Shown here: positions 12,628 to 22,907 of the stretch, one piece after another | How positions within the stretch are numbered: the stretch's first letter is position 1 | Layout of the letters: each line of letters begins with the position of its first letter | From: Batrachochytrium dendrobatidis JAM81 | Lineage: Eukaryota > Chytridiomycota > Chytridiomycetes > Rhizophydiales | Direction of reading: 5' to 3' | Assembly: GCF_000203795.2 (NCBI RefSeq) | Contig: NW_006281101.1 | Coordinates: 1,637,279 to 1,701,278 of the forward strand | DNA length: 64,000 nucleotides | Made by a program: the position numbers and the translations under genes | Notes under the pieces: generated by a model | What the model saw: the letters and a program-made list of their open reading frames with translations, nothing else | Told to the model about the DNA's origin: nothing | Databases searched by the model: none

Positions 12628-14236
12628 TACAATAGCTGTTAATTCAGAATGGTCTGGGTAAGCACGGTTACCGTCAAAATCTTGAAACTCGCATATTTAT
12701 GAATTGAAATTACCCTAATAAGCTAGAATTGATAAACAAACCTAAATTCATGCTGAATCTTTTGACCCTAATTTAGCCGTAACTATCGCTTTATGCTGCA
12801 TTGATATGAATGTAACTAGACTACAAATTTGGTGTAGGAAAACTAGTCAGGATGGTTTAAAGTACTGCTGTTTTACACCCCACAACAGCGACTAATATCA
12901 AGTCTTGCTTAAATATGGAAAATGTGGCATACTTGGACAGTAGACTCGCATGGTATAAATGGTACTGTTAAATAAGCAGCGATATTTAAAATAATGCATT
13001 ATCCATCTAAAACCCAGTGAGCGCATGTTTCAAGTTTATTATGGGAATTACAAACGGCTGTTTTGATCCACATGTCTAAAAAAACAGTATTTAACTACCA
13101 ATGCTTTGCAAGACCTGCTTAAAATATATCCAAACTGCTAGGTATTTATAAAGGGTGTCTTGGCTGGATATACCAACCATGCTAGCAAAGTAGGTTGGTG
13201 AGGCGAGTCTAACGAGGCCTATCTCAGCTTTTAATGATCTATGTTTGAAGACAAGCCCACCATTTAGATAAAAGGTATTTTATTTTTTGCACCACGATTG
13301 GCTAATATTCAAAGCTATTGATTTGGTTCAGAATAAAAAATGGCGTGCTTAGTAGTGCTTATACGCCTTTAGAGCGGAGAATGGTGTAACCGTCGAGTCA
13401 CTGAACACCCTTCAAATATGCTATGCCAAAATGGTCAGCATTGCAGCATTATGGCATAATATCCATTGCAGCATGAACATCATGACACTACTCATTACAG
13501 AATGACGAATAGTACGATACTAATGAGCCAAGTAGTGCTCATATATTCATGATGGAGTCAAACACAACAATCGTAGTGGAGCAAGCGAGATTCAAGTGCT
13601 TTAGATAAGGGCCACCACTCGTTAGATTCGTTTGAATCCGAAAATGACACGATTCCGATTTTACAGCAGCCAAAACTATAAAAGCAAACCGTGTTGGTCT
13701 TCCTTTTCCTCTACGCAACAGCAACCACATTTGCTTACGCTTTTTCATCAGTTACTCGTCTGCTTCCATCACAACCTACTTCTCCAATAACTAACTGGAT
13801 TGTTGCTCATTTCTACCTTGCAAACTTCCATTCCATACTCTTTCCAATTACCTATCTTACCCAAAGTCACCCCTTTCAATCTTTCAAAATTCAACAATCA
13901 ACAGAATTCACCTTCTCTCTGTCCTCTTACTCCACTCTTACACCGACACCTCGGAACTTTGTGGAAACATCTGCTACAAGCGATACTAGTACTACCTATC
14001 CACCGCCTTTTGAGCAATACGACTAAACTGGGATTTGGAGATACTTCTCTTGCCACATTCGGCCCCACCTCTATCGCACTACTTTTTACGGAAATTTCTT
14101 CAAATCTAACATCACTGCCTCGCTGAATCTCGTTTGTTTTTTGCTACTACTTTGACCGCTTTTTAAATCTGCTCGACTACTGCGGATTTCAAGCTTTCTT
14201 TCAATACTATTTTTTATCCAATCAACTTTGCCTAAC
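12628..14236. other. Intergenic region, no gene seen
   Basis: No convincing reading frame is present. The first kilobase is AT-rich with many stops on both strands. From about 13690 the plus strand becomes pyrimidine-rich with a long open frame that lacks an ATG start. I read this as promoter plus 5' leader of the small gene starting at 14237. Confidence 0.5.
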
Positions 14237-14791
14237 ATGGACTATCACGTTGGATGGTGCATGACTTGTGAGAAGCGTATTGCTTCAAGCTACATTTACT
14301 GCTCTCTATCTTGCCAGTTTCAAGATTTCCTGATGGACGATCAATCAAGTCACAACTTTACTGGCACTGATGGTTATCACGCTTCTGAATGCATGCCAAC
14401 TGCAATTAAAATGTCGTCATCTTCATCAACTCATTCATCTTACTCTGCCACATCGTCATCTAGCGGATCCTACTCTGCATCTATGCTAAAACCGACTTCC
14501 CAGAGCGTGAACTATCTGGAAGAATGGATCGTGTCAGACGAATCATCCTCTGGCATGTCAGAGGGCATCACTGCTTTCAATTCATCGGATTCCAGCTCAG
14601 GCTGCAGCAAAAGCATGTCAGGATTTATTCCTACCAGGTCGAGATCCGGAATTCCATCTCCTCCACCTTCTCCATCATCTTTTTTACTGATGAACGGCGT
14701 GCCAAAACTCCTTGGTCGAGGACGTCAATCACCTTATGCTTCTCACCAGCGTGTGAGATGTACCCCACCACCTAGTTATATTTCTGCTTGA
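14237..14791 (+). CDS. Small protein with N-terminal CxxC...CxxxC motif (Ecl1-like?)
   Basis: The single-exon frame encodes 184 residues starting at MDYHVGW. Cysteines at 8, 11, 22 and 26 (C-x2-C-x10-C-x3-C) probably bind one zinc. The rest is serine-rich and low-complexity, ending in a proline/arginine-rich tail. A short N-terminal motif of this spacing at the very start of a small fungal protein recalls the Ecl1 lifespan-regulator family, but the similarity is limited to the cysteine pattern. The in-frame upstream TTG at 14228 is not a credible eukaryotic start. A long pyrimidine-rich leader precedes it. Function unknown. Confidence 0.7.
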   Translation: MDYHVGWCMTCEKRIASSYIYCSLSCQFQDFLMDDQSSHNFTGTDGYHASECMPTAIKMSSSSSTHSSYSATSSSSGSYSASMLKPTSQSVNYLEEWIVSDESSSGMSEGITAFNSSDSSSGCSKSMSGFIPTRSRSGIPSPPPSPSSFLLMNGVPKLLGRGRQSPYASHQRVRCTPPPSYISA

Positions 14792-14841
14792 TCATTTTTT
14801 ACAACTATCCAGTCCAAGCGACTCTTTCAATTTACAATAAA

Positions 14842-14904
14842 CCTGATAAAACAATCTCTGACTCGAGCAAGTGCATGTATGATTTTAGGGTTGCTTGAAA
14901 ACAA
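14842..14904. repeat. 63-bp direct repeat, left copy
   Basis: This segment recurs at 16829-16891 with a single visible difference (C/T at about base 33). The two copies lie 1,987 bp apart and bracket the nuclease-like gene and its inverted partial copy. Read on the minus strand, the right copy continues into an open frame of about 72 codons, so the repeat may be a fragment of a dispersed gene rather than a simple target-site duplication. Confidence 0.85.
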
Positions 14905-15159
14905 GGAAGGATGATCGGATAAAATGCACTAGATTGTGATACTTTTACGGGCGTGCTCACCTAAAATAGGACAAGGGATTCTGTGCACAATAACCAGCCG
15001 TTTATGCAATGACAGTGCCAGTCTTCATCAAATCTACTCGACAAGATTGTTTTTGAATTCATTGACAATTCACTAATCTTTATCCACGCTCATGTTGTAT
15101 AACTGAACAAATGTCTGCATCACAATGTCAGTAAATCCCACACTTGTTTAATCAATTAT

Positions 15160-15476
15160 TATGTTGTATAAACCAAACAGGTTGTCATTCGCTTCAGCCA
15201 ATAGAACTTCTGTTAGGATGGCATCAATGACAATTCGACAGGCCTTCTTGTTGTCTAGCACCCACACGGTCTTGATTCTGCTGAGGTTCTCGCACAAGAA
15301 ATCGCTCGCAACTGGAGTAGGAAATGAAGTTGGAATGTGCAGGCTTGGTGCTTTCAGATCCACATAGTCAATGTTCAAGGCTAGACCATCAAGTCTGACG
15401 CAGTGATCAAGAGTAGCTTTGGAGAATGGAACAGATGGCTTGGAACCAACAAGCGATTTGAGAGCTTTCCTTGAAT
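15160..15476 (-). pseudogene. Inverted, truncated copy of the nuclease-like gene
   Basis: On the complement this encodes about 75 residues nearly identical to part of the gene at 15612 (shared words include PSLHIPTSFPTPVASDFLCE and ACRIVIDAILTEVLLAEAND). It begins within the region matching SIPFSKAT and stops right after the conserved helix containing the putative catalytic Glu, before the D and ExK motifs. No start codon or promoter equivalent is retained, so it cannot make a nuclease. The two arms, about 300 bp each and opposed, are separated by roughly 220 bp that include the intact gene's start region. Confidence 0.85.
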
Positions 15477-15611
15477 AAAATGGATTTTCAATTCCAACAA
15501 TTCATTGAATATTCAGTCATAATAAAACCCATATATGTCTCTGGCTGGCAAAGTGATCGGAGGTCTAAAAAGCTAATTTTTCTTGTCACTTTTTCCCCAA
15601 AAAAACAAAAA

Positions 15612-16505
15612 ATGAACGAACTGCTCAGCAAGCCTGTCATCCTCAACGAACTCACGGACGAAGAATGGAAGCAAGTCCAGCAATTAAAGAATAAGAAGAA
15701 ACCTTCTATTCCATTCTCCAAAGCTACCTGCAACGACTGCGTTCGAAGCGATGGTCTAGCCTTGAACATTGACTACGCAACTATTGATGTTCCTTCGTTG
15801 CACATCCCAACTTCATTTCCTACTCCAGTTGCGAGCGATTTCTTGTGCGAGAACCTCAGCAGAATCAAGACCGTGTGGGTGCTAGACAACGAGAAGGCCT
15901 GTCGAATTGTCATTGATGCCATCCTAACAGAAGTTCTATTGGCTGAAGCGAATGACAACCTGATGGGATTCTGTGAAGTCAAGAATGATTGGGAAGGAAC
16001 TGGATTCGGTTACACTGGCGATGTGGACTATATGTTTGGGTCTTCAGATACCAAATCCGTGGATACTATGGACTCTTTTCTTTTGGTGGTGGAGGCAAAG
16101 AAGGAATGGCCTGATAGTGCAATTCCTCAAGTTCTCTGCGAAGCTGGTTGTTTGCTCAAGAAACGACTGGCTGCTGGAAAGGAGACTCCTGTATTTGCTG
16201 TTCTGACAAATGGGCTTCTCTTCCGCTTCTTTGCTATTGATATTGATGGGATAGTGTATGCTTCCGAGATTGAAACCTTGAAACTTGGAAAAGACGGTAC
16301 ATACGATACAAGCACATCCCTCTCTGAAATCCTTCGCTGGTTCACTTGGTTTATGACATCCATCAAATCCGTCTCTCTCCGTGCGTCCAGCGAGGATTTG
16401 ACCGACACAATGATTGCTGACTCGCTCACTCATCTTAGAAGCTGCTTTGGCCCAAAGTTTCCGATTCATAGCAATAAGGTCAAGAAGGCCAAGATTCGCC
16501 AGTAG
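15612..16505 (+). CDS. PD-(D/E)XK nuclease-like protein, possibly CRN-related
   Basis: The single-exon frame encodes 297 residues from MNELLSKP. The upstream in-frame ATG at 15471 is less likely, because the extension looks like untranslated leader. A restriction-endonuclease-like core is visible: Glu in IDAILTEVLL (near residue 105), Asp in GYTGDVDYMFGSS (near 137), the E-x-K in FLLVVEAKKEW (near 160), then IPQVLCEAG. This order (E, D, ExK, Q) is that of the PD-(D/E)XK fold. Enzymes of this fold are found as C-terminal domains of Crinkler-type effectors and in mobile-element proteins. I see no signal peptide and no CRN header here. A truncated inverted copy lies immediately upstream, and 63-bp direct repeats flank the locus. 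The fold is inferred from motifs only. Confidence 0.7.
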   Translation: MNELLSKPVILNELTDEEWKQVQQLKNKKKPSIPFSKATCNDCVRSDGLALNIDYATIDVPSLHIPTSFPTPVASDFLCENLSRIKTVWVLDNEKACRIVIDAILTEVLLAEANDNLMGFCEVKNDWEGTGFGYTGDVDYMFGSSDTKSVDTMDSFLLVVEAKKEWPDSAIPQVLCEAGCLLKKRLAAGKETPVFAVLTNGLLFRFFAIDIDGIVYASEIETLKLGKDGTYDTSTSLSEILRWFTWFMTSIKSVSLRASSEDLTDTMIADSLTHLRSCFGPKFPIHSNKVKKAKIRQ

Positions 16506-16672
16506 TATTGCTAAATAAAAATAAATGTTATTTAATAAATTGATTGGCAATATAAGCAATCTGACCAAACATATGTGTATCCGCACGTTTGCATTTCGGT
16601 ATGGAAGACCCAGAAACCTCAGCATAACCCACGACAAAAAACAGAGTACAAGGATAGCATGAAAGCTACCAA

Positions 16673-16891
16673 TCACTTTGGGACTCCAATTCTGATTACG
16701 TTCTGAATCAAAATAAAAGTAGATGGATGCATTAACCAAAAATTCTTATCGGAAACATCCTCAATAACTTTCAGGAAAAGTTCTACCCTCAAAAAACTGG
16801 TATCATTCGGTGTCTTATACATACTACTCCTGATAAAACAATCTCTGACTCGAGCAAGTGTATGTATGATTTTAGGGTTGCTTGAAAACAA
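16673..16891 (-). pseudogene. Fragment of an unrecognised dispersed gene
   Basis: An open minus-strand frame of about 72 codons includes the right 63-bp repeat and the words SSMYKTPNDTSFLRVELFLK and VIEDVSDKNFWLMHPST. A diverged match to TPNDTSFL occurs on the minus strand at about 55520-55565, next to the broken CRN gene. This suggests pieces of a dispersed coding family. The frame has no credible start or stop context of its own, so I call it a fragment. No function is assigned. Confidence 0.4.
16829..16891. repeat. 63-bp direct repeat, right copy
   Basis: Partner of the copy at 14842-14904, in the same orientation and with one visible mismatch. It lies between the end of the nuclease-like gene and the glycosyltransferase. 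Confidence 0.85.
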
Positions 16892-17110
16892 AACAAGATA
16901 TAAAGCAGAACTCGCCCAACTTTATGAAATTCAATTGATTGAGTGGGTTTCAGCACAGCATCAAACAGCTGTCAAAAATCGATATATAACTTGCCACTTC
17001 GACACTAGTCTGGCAATTGACTGCAGCCTACCCTAGCTATTTCAGCACTATTGAGAAAATCAGCATTTTAAGGTTGCTTTCAGCTTTAGTTTGGAATAAG
17101 AGCTGTAAAC

Positions 17111-18372
17111 ATGCGACCATATATATGTTTCAAAAGCAAGAGGATCGTTGTTCTGTTGTGTATTGTGTTGGTAGTATACAGTCTCATACATTTGGGTTAT
17201 GTGACCCCAAGAGCCTCTTTAATATTGAACAAGTCTCGAAGCAGCCCGTTTTCATCATTGCGCATGGTCAATTCATCCTGCCTCGAGAAACCAAGAACTA
17301 TAGCAAAGATCAGCTCTCCGCCTTATGTCCCCATTCCACATATTATCCATCAGTCATGGAAGACTACTGTTTTACCAAAAGTAAATAGAATAAGTAACCA
17401 TGCTTTTTGGTGTATCTAGTTGTATCAGCTATTGTGATTTATGGTCGCATGGCTTTATACCAGCTTGTAAACTCCCTTTAGATTTGATGCTAATCCCTAG
17501 CATCTGACTTGTCAATTTTGGTCCAATAGAAATTTCAAGTATGGCAGATGTCTTGGAAAAACAGTCACTCTGATTGGAAGTATATTCTATGGACTGATGA
17601 TGATAACATGCGGTTGTGCGAGGAGCATTTCCCATGGATGCTGAAGCGTTTCAAAGAAATGCCCACCACAATCAATCGTGCGGATACGGCTCGTTACATG
17701 TACATGTACAAGGTAAGCATCAGCATGCTGCTTTCTACTAGATTATTATTACTGTGATTATTTTCTCATTCAGACTCGATAGTATGGAGGCTTCTATGCA
17801 GATCTAGATTTAGAATGCTTAAAATCGCACACACCAATTGCTAAAAAAGGAGGTGTCGTTGTTCCATTGATGTCTCGAGATTATAATTTTGTGCACAACA
17901 TTCCCAATCCATGGATGGGATCTATACCGGGTCACCCGTTTTGGCTATTTCTTTTGAAAAAAATCAAAGATCGACCCATAACTACTAGTGTAGAGCTTTT
18001 AACTGGCCCGATCGTACTGTACGAGGCACTCAAAGAATTCGATCAGCAAGTTTTGAACGAATCGATACCACCTATTACATACATTGCTCCAGGTACGCCA
18101 CCTACTATTGTTCTATTAATGTTGATAATTTGGCTCTTCATTGATTATTTATACTTGCTTTTTATTGTTTAGAATGGATATTGCCATATGACTGGCATAA
18201 CATGAAAGGGTTAGGACATATATGCTCTGCACAATCTGAACGCTTTAATCCGATTGAGTGCAAAAAAAATGCCGATCCAAACAATCAAGCTTTTGCATTT
18301 ACATACTGGTCGCACTCTTGGGGGTCGAATGGAACTGCTTTAATGGATATCCCTTTTAAAGCCTCCATATAG
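17111..18372 (+). CDS. OCH1-type DXD glycosyltransferase, type II membrane protein
   Basis: Exons are 17111-17380, 17530-17712, 17783-18092 and 18173-18372, totalling 963 nt and 320 residues. Residues about 11-31 (RIVVLLCIVLVVYSLIHLGY) form a signal anchor, placing the catalytic domain in the Golgi lumen. The family blocks are clear: PHIIHQSWKT, W(K)NSHSDWKYILWTDDDN, TINRADTARYMYMYKYGGFY and the catalytic, Mn-binding ADLDLE (DXD). This is the Gly_transf_sug/OCH1-SUR1 family, which adds mannose or related sugars to N-glycans or sphingolipids. Exon 2 is set at 17530 rather than the ATG at 17548, because the added residues KFQVWQ fill the expected spacing before SWK. The exact acceptor substrate cannot be told from sequence. 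Confidence 0.88.
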
Positions 18373-18474
18373 ATCCAATATTCACTTTCAAACTGATCAA
18401 TTTACTTTTTCCATGGAAATCGTTTTGATACTTGTCCTTTTATCTACTTTGCTACCTTTCTGTCCAATTGCATT

Positions 18475-18780
18475 TACAATCGTATTCACGTAAAATGAAG
18501 CACTTGTATTTATTTTGCAGTGGTTGATTCCTTGAAATAAACAATAGTTGAATATTTATTGTGCTTTCCTACTACAGATTGACCTGAATCAACACTCGGT
18601 ATGTGTTTAGAAAGCTTTGGGATATTACAGCATCCAATACTCTTTTGATTAGTCTCCAAACACACCAGTCATCAGGAGTTACACAACCAAACTATAGTTT
18701 TAAACTGGTGTTTTGGATCTTTCACTTTTGGTATAGCCATACATTGCACGATCGTCAAGTTTGAAGTCAAATAGGAATTT
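18475..18780 (-). mobile_element. Tc1/mariner-type transposase relic
   Basis: The left edge is a copy of the terminal motif (CGTATTCACGTAAAAT). The complement of 18650-18780 translates to FKLDDRAMYGYTKSERSK and further to NYSLVV and GVFGD, matching the same segments of the element at 59.4-60.3 kb in order. Stops and gaps break the frame. The relic fills the convergent space between the glycosyltransferase and the ABCA gene. Confidence 0.65.
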
Positions 18781-18894
18781 CTGCCATGCAAAAAAAGACA
18801 ATATTTTACAGCCTATTTTATTTCATAGTTGTACACGATTATTTGACCAAGCTGTTGAAACCAATACATTTTGGACATTATCCAACTCTTAGAT

Positions 18895-21800
18895 CTAGTC
18901 GGCATCAGCATCATTTTCGCTAATCAAACGAACAAATACTTCTTCAAGAGTAGTTTGCCCCACACCCCAATCAAGAATACCATGTCGAGCTTTGCCAGCT
19001 TCAACAGCCTGAAACAGCTGTGTCAGTGTGCCTGAAGCAGCAGGAAATTCGTACAATGCATTCGTAGCAAATGAGTCAATTTTGACCCATCCATTTGGAA
19101 GGACAGACTCGACAAATGCACATGCGCGATCAATATCGTGTTGAAGTGCATTCAGATGAACACGATATCCAGATCCATAGACTTGCTTAAGCCGAGTAGG
19201 GTTAGCCAAACATCTGACAGTGCCTTTTGCCATCATACCAATACGCTGACATAAAGCCTCGGCTTCTTCCATCGAGTGAGTAGTAAGAACAATGGTTTTG
19301 TCACGTTTAGCTTGCTCAATAATACTCCAAATCTGTCGTCGCACTTCTGGATCAAGTCCAGTTGTGGGCTCATCCAGGAAAACAACTTTGGGGTTTCCTA
19401 GCAGCGCAATAGCAATGCTTACACGGCGTTGCTGACCTCCAGACAGCTCACGAACTTCACGATCCCATTGTTCTTCAAGTGCAACACTTACAATGGCTTG
19501 ATGAACAGCCAAATCTTCATCCTCCTTGAAAATCCCCTTGAGACGAGCATAAAAGTATAAATGTTCTTGCACAGTAAGGTATTCCCACAAAATATTAAAC
19601 TGAGGACAAAAACCAATACTTTTGTACACCTCACTGGTTTGAGTTTGAACGTCAAATCCGCCAAGCAAGGCAGATCCACTCGTGGCTTCATACAGCCCAG
19701 TCAATATGCTGATCAAAGTGGTTTTACCAGCACCGTTTGGTCCAAGTAACCCAAAAACAACACCTTCCTCAACAGCAAATGTAACATCCTTGACGGCAAT
19801 CTTTGGACCCGCACCGCTTCGGCTAGCATAGACTTTACGTATGTGACGAATCACCAATGGTGAGTTTGGATCAAACTGATCGCTGTCTACACGACTTCGC
19901 TCATTCACAACATCTTGATCCTCGTGTTGGATTTCATTTGCATTCAGTGCCTTGGAAATGGCAAGCTGGGCTTCTAGATCGATTTTTTTGTTGGAATTGG
20001 TAAAAAGACTAGTTAGGGGGAAATGCCACGGCCGGCTAACACCAAACTCGGACGGCAGAACTGAAATCAGATATGTAGCTAGAATGAGAAAAATCGGAGT
20101 CGAGGCAGCAAGAACAATAGTGGCAATATACACTTGATCGCCAGACTGAAGCATGCTCATGGTGTATGGAGTCATACCTTCTTGGAACGAAGCACGATTC
20201 AAAACACCCAAAGCACGATAGAATGCAAATGGCGGCCACAGAAAAAAGTAGGGTGAAATGGTGTTGTTGCCAATCATAGTATCAAACGTCACTGCAATCA
20301 TCACACTGCAAATGACCAACAAAAATACCGACACAAGTGCCAGTCGACTACGCTTGAAAAGAGCCGACAAAAAAAAGGCAATCGACACTTGCGCATTGCC
20401 CCAAAGAAACAGCACAAGAATCAATACCGCAGGTGCCGTATTTACAAACAGTGAAAGACTGTATGCGGTACCGCAAATGTAAAAGATTACGGCAGAGATG
20501 AGATACAGCGTGATGAACGTGAGGTATTGGCTGATATAGTACGCAGTAGAACTCAAGCCATTCATTCGCATCATGATCAACACCTTGGACTCTTTTTCTT
20601 GTACGAGATCAATCACAAACATGGGAAGTAAGAACGAAATAGCAAATGGGTATATGAAGCTTGCTAACGAGTTGCCAAGCATAGACTTGAATGGGTCCTT
20701 GACAATACGTGGCATAACACGTAGTCCCTGTGTGATGGAAGCGTGGCCTAGTTTCACTGGATCGCTATTGCGCAAAAAGGCGTTGCTCAGTTGGGTTAGC
20801 TGCACTAGTTGACGATCTCCTGGACTAGGAAAATTATGAGCTATTTGAAGCAAACTGTTGGTTCCAATATTCATATTGACAGCATATTGTTTTTTGGCGT
20901 GATCTACCATTTTGAAGTAAATACCACCATGAGGAACGTTTTTTAACGCGTTTCCAATGGCTTGGTTGACATAAAAAAAGCCCTTGTAGTTGTTAACGTA
21001 GCCTGAGAGTGCAGTTTTGTCAATAAATCCAATAGCCGTGCTACTTGATTTTAGGGCGGCAAGAATGTACTCTTCCATGGATGCTTCATTGATAGCAGGG
21101 ACATACCAAGGAACAGCAGTGACATTGGCAGTTGGGCCATGATTGGTAAATGGATCAAAATCAAGATAGTAACGAGTCGGGATCGTTCCAAAGAGGCCAT
21201 TAGCCACAGTATCATTGGGAGTGCGAGGAGCAGCAGCGGGAATAGCAAACGCAGGATTTGATGGTGCTTTTATTAGATCTGAAAGTGGAAAAGCAGGACC
21301 TTGAGGACGAGTGCCAATTTGCGAGATGTTGACGCTTGGATCTGCAGCGTACAGATACCACGAGCGTTTTTGGAGGCTATTGAAGACGTAAAGAGTAGAA
21401 GGCTGAACTTTTGGTGAACTTTTGATCATGATTTGATCCCAGGTAGTATTGTATTGAGATAGAACGTCAAACCAGCCTCCTTCAGGTTCTGAAGTATACG
21501 TGCTAAAATCAATCATTGTACAATAGAGTAGAATGAATACACAAGTTACAATACTGACAAGCAGGATTGTTTGGTAATACGCTATTACTTACGAATCACG
21601 AACTTGATTTCCAACAGCATCGGTGAATATATCGTAGGTGTTTGTCATGCTTTGAGCATAGTCTTCACCATACCAGTTTGTACCTATTATATACATGGAC
21701 GCATTCAAAGTCATTACACGTAAATTTGAAGGTGTAATCCACAGTATCACCTACAGGTTTTGAACATGCCCAGAAACACTTGATCACCCGACATGACAGT

Positions 21801-22382
21801 GCGAGACTGAGCCCAGTTGGTGTGGAATATGTTATTTTCCTTGTTTATAAAGTCAGGATTGCCAAACAGAGTCGTTTTTGGAAAACTATATCTAGGCTCA
21901 GGAACATTGTAATCGTTCATCCAATACGGCACATTGAGTTCTGAATTGGCATGCACGTTGGAACATTGCACATGGGCTTGAAACATGAACAATCGATAAC
22001 ACACAAGATGGTAGCAGTAAGAACATTAGTGTTGAAATAGTCGAGCTATTGGATCATGATATTTACCGTCGGGAAGACCCATTGCGCCATATGAGCCATA
22101 GTAAGTGCCGCCATAAGCGGCAGCTAGAGCAATGAAACTTGTTGTCAACAAAGGACACATTCTAATGACACCGAGGTATAGATGCATTAATAAAAACATG
22201 TTGCACTGAAAAATCACCGAGTATTCATGCATTACTTACGCAGTGCAACAGAGACTAGTGCATATCTGACGTTTCTGAGCAGCGACGGCTTTTCGTACCA
22301 GTGCACCAGTCTGTCTAGGTTTTCCTGTTTTAAAAACAATCTGCTTTCCCCGAGTTGGGACCAAGTCTATTTGTTCTACCAT
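18895..22382 (-). CDS. ABCA-type half transporter (TMD-NBD), copy 1
   Basis: Exons on the complement are 22382-22240, 22161-22067, 21976-21755, 21683-21593 and 21502-18895. They sum to 3159 nt and encode 1052 residues. The order is a short cytosolic N-terminus, one transmembrane helix (TTSFIALAAAYGGTYYG region), a large extracytosolic loop with several Asn-X-Ser/Thr sites, a cluster of five to six membrane helices (around residues 490-700), then one nucleotide-binding domain. The NBD has Walker A GPNGAGKTT (near 773), signature LSGGQQRRVSIA (near 871), Walker B VVFLDEPTTGLDP (near 888) and the H-loop TTHSMEEAE. This is ABC subfamily A layout but half-size, so it should dimerise. Lipid export is the usual ABCA role; the substrate here is unknown. 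The exon 3 donor is set at GTAGGT, because the alternative GTGATA breaks the frame. Confidence 0.88.
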
Positions 22383-22907
22383 CAACTATGGCCAGAGTTG
22401 CTCAACAATAATATAAAAACGCAACCCAAAGGAAATTGATTGAAAGCATCAATTATTACCAAAATTGATTAATGCGATGGATTCGCGTTATTGCCTTTTA
22501 TGGGTCGAGATTTCGGGAACGGGGCCGATTTGTAGCACATTTTTACCAAAAATGCATTTACACGTGTTGATTTGAATCGGGTTTTGCAGCTACATGTCAA
22601 TGCAGAACAGAATACTATCTTGCAACCACTTTCTTTTGCTTTGGGACAGCCATATTTAAATATCCATTGTATCGTTTCAATAAATACTGGCTGCTTATTC
22701 AATAGATGCGATACCCATCATATGAGACTGGCTGTTTATTATATACTTTGATACCCCTGTTTAATGTTTTATTTTACGCGAATATGCTGTAAATAAATGC
22801 AACTCAAACAACACGAGATTGAACCCTAATAGTTTGTCTAGCATCTGCACAAGGTTGAAGCTGTACACTTGATCCAGCTTCGATAGCCCATTTATCAATT
22901 TGCTGAA
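22383..22907. promoter_or_regulatory. Bidirectional spacer between two ABCA genes
   Basis: These 525 bp separate the start codons of two divergent ABC transporter genes and contain no reading frame of note. A copy of the dispersed terminal motif (TTTTACGCGAATATGCTG) lies at about 22768-22793, near the plus-strand gene. The arrangement suggests a shared promoter region. No specific transcription-factor site can be named. Confidence 0.5.

Noticed and set aside
13691..14026. 111-codon open frame with hydrophobic start
   Set aside because: Begins with GTG, not ATG, and is explained by pyrimidine-rich 5' leader sequence. An overlapping frame is equally open.
16044..16739. 231-codon frame opposite the nuclease-like gene
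   Set aside because: Antisense shadow of a well-supported gene. No motif and no promoter context.
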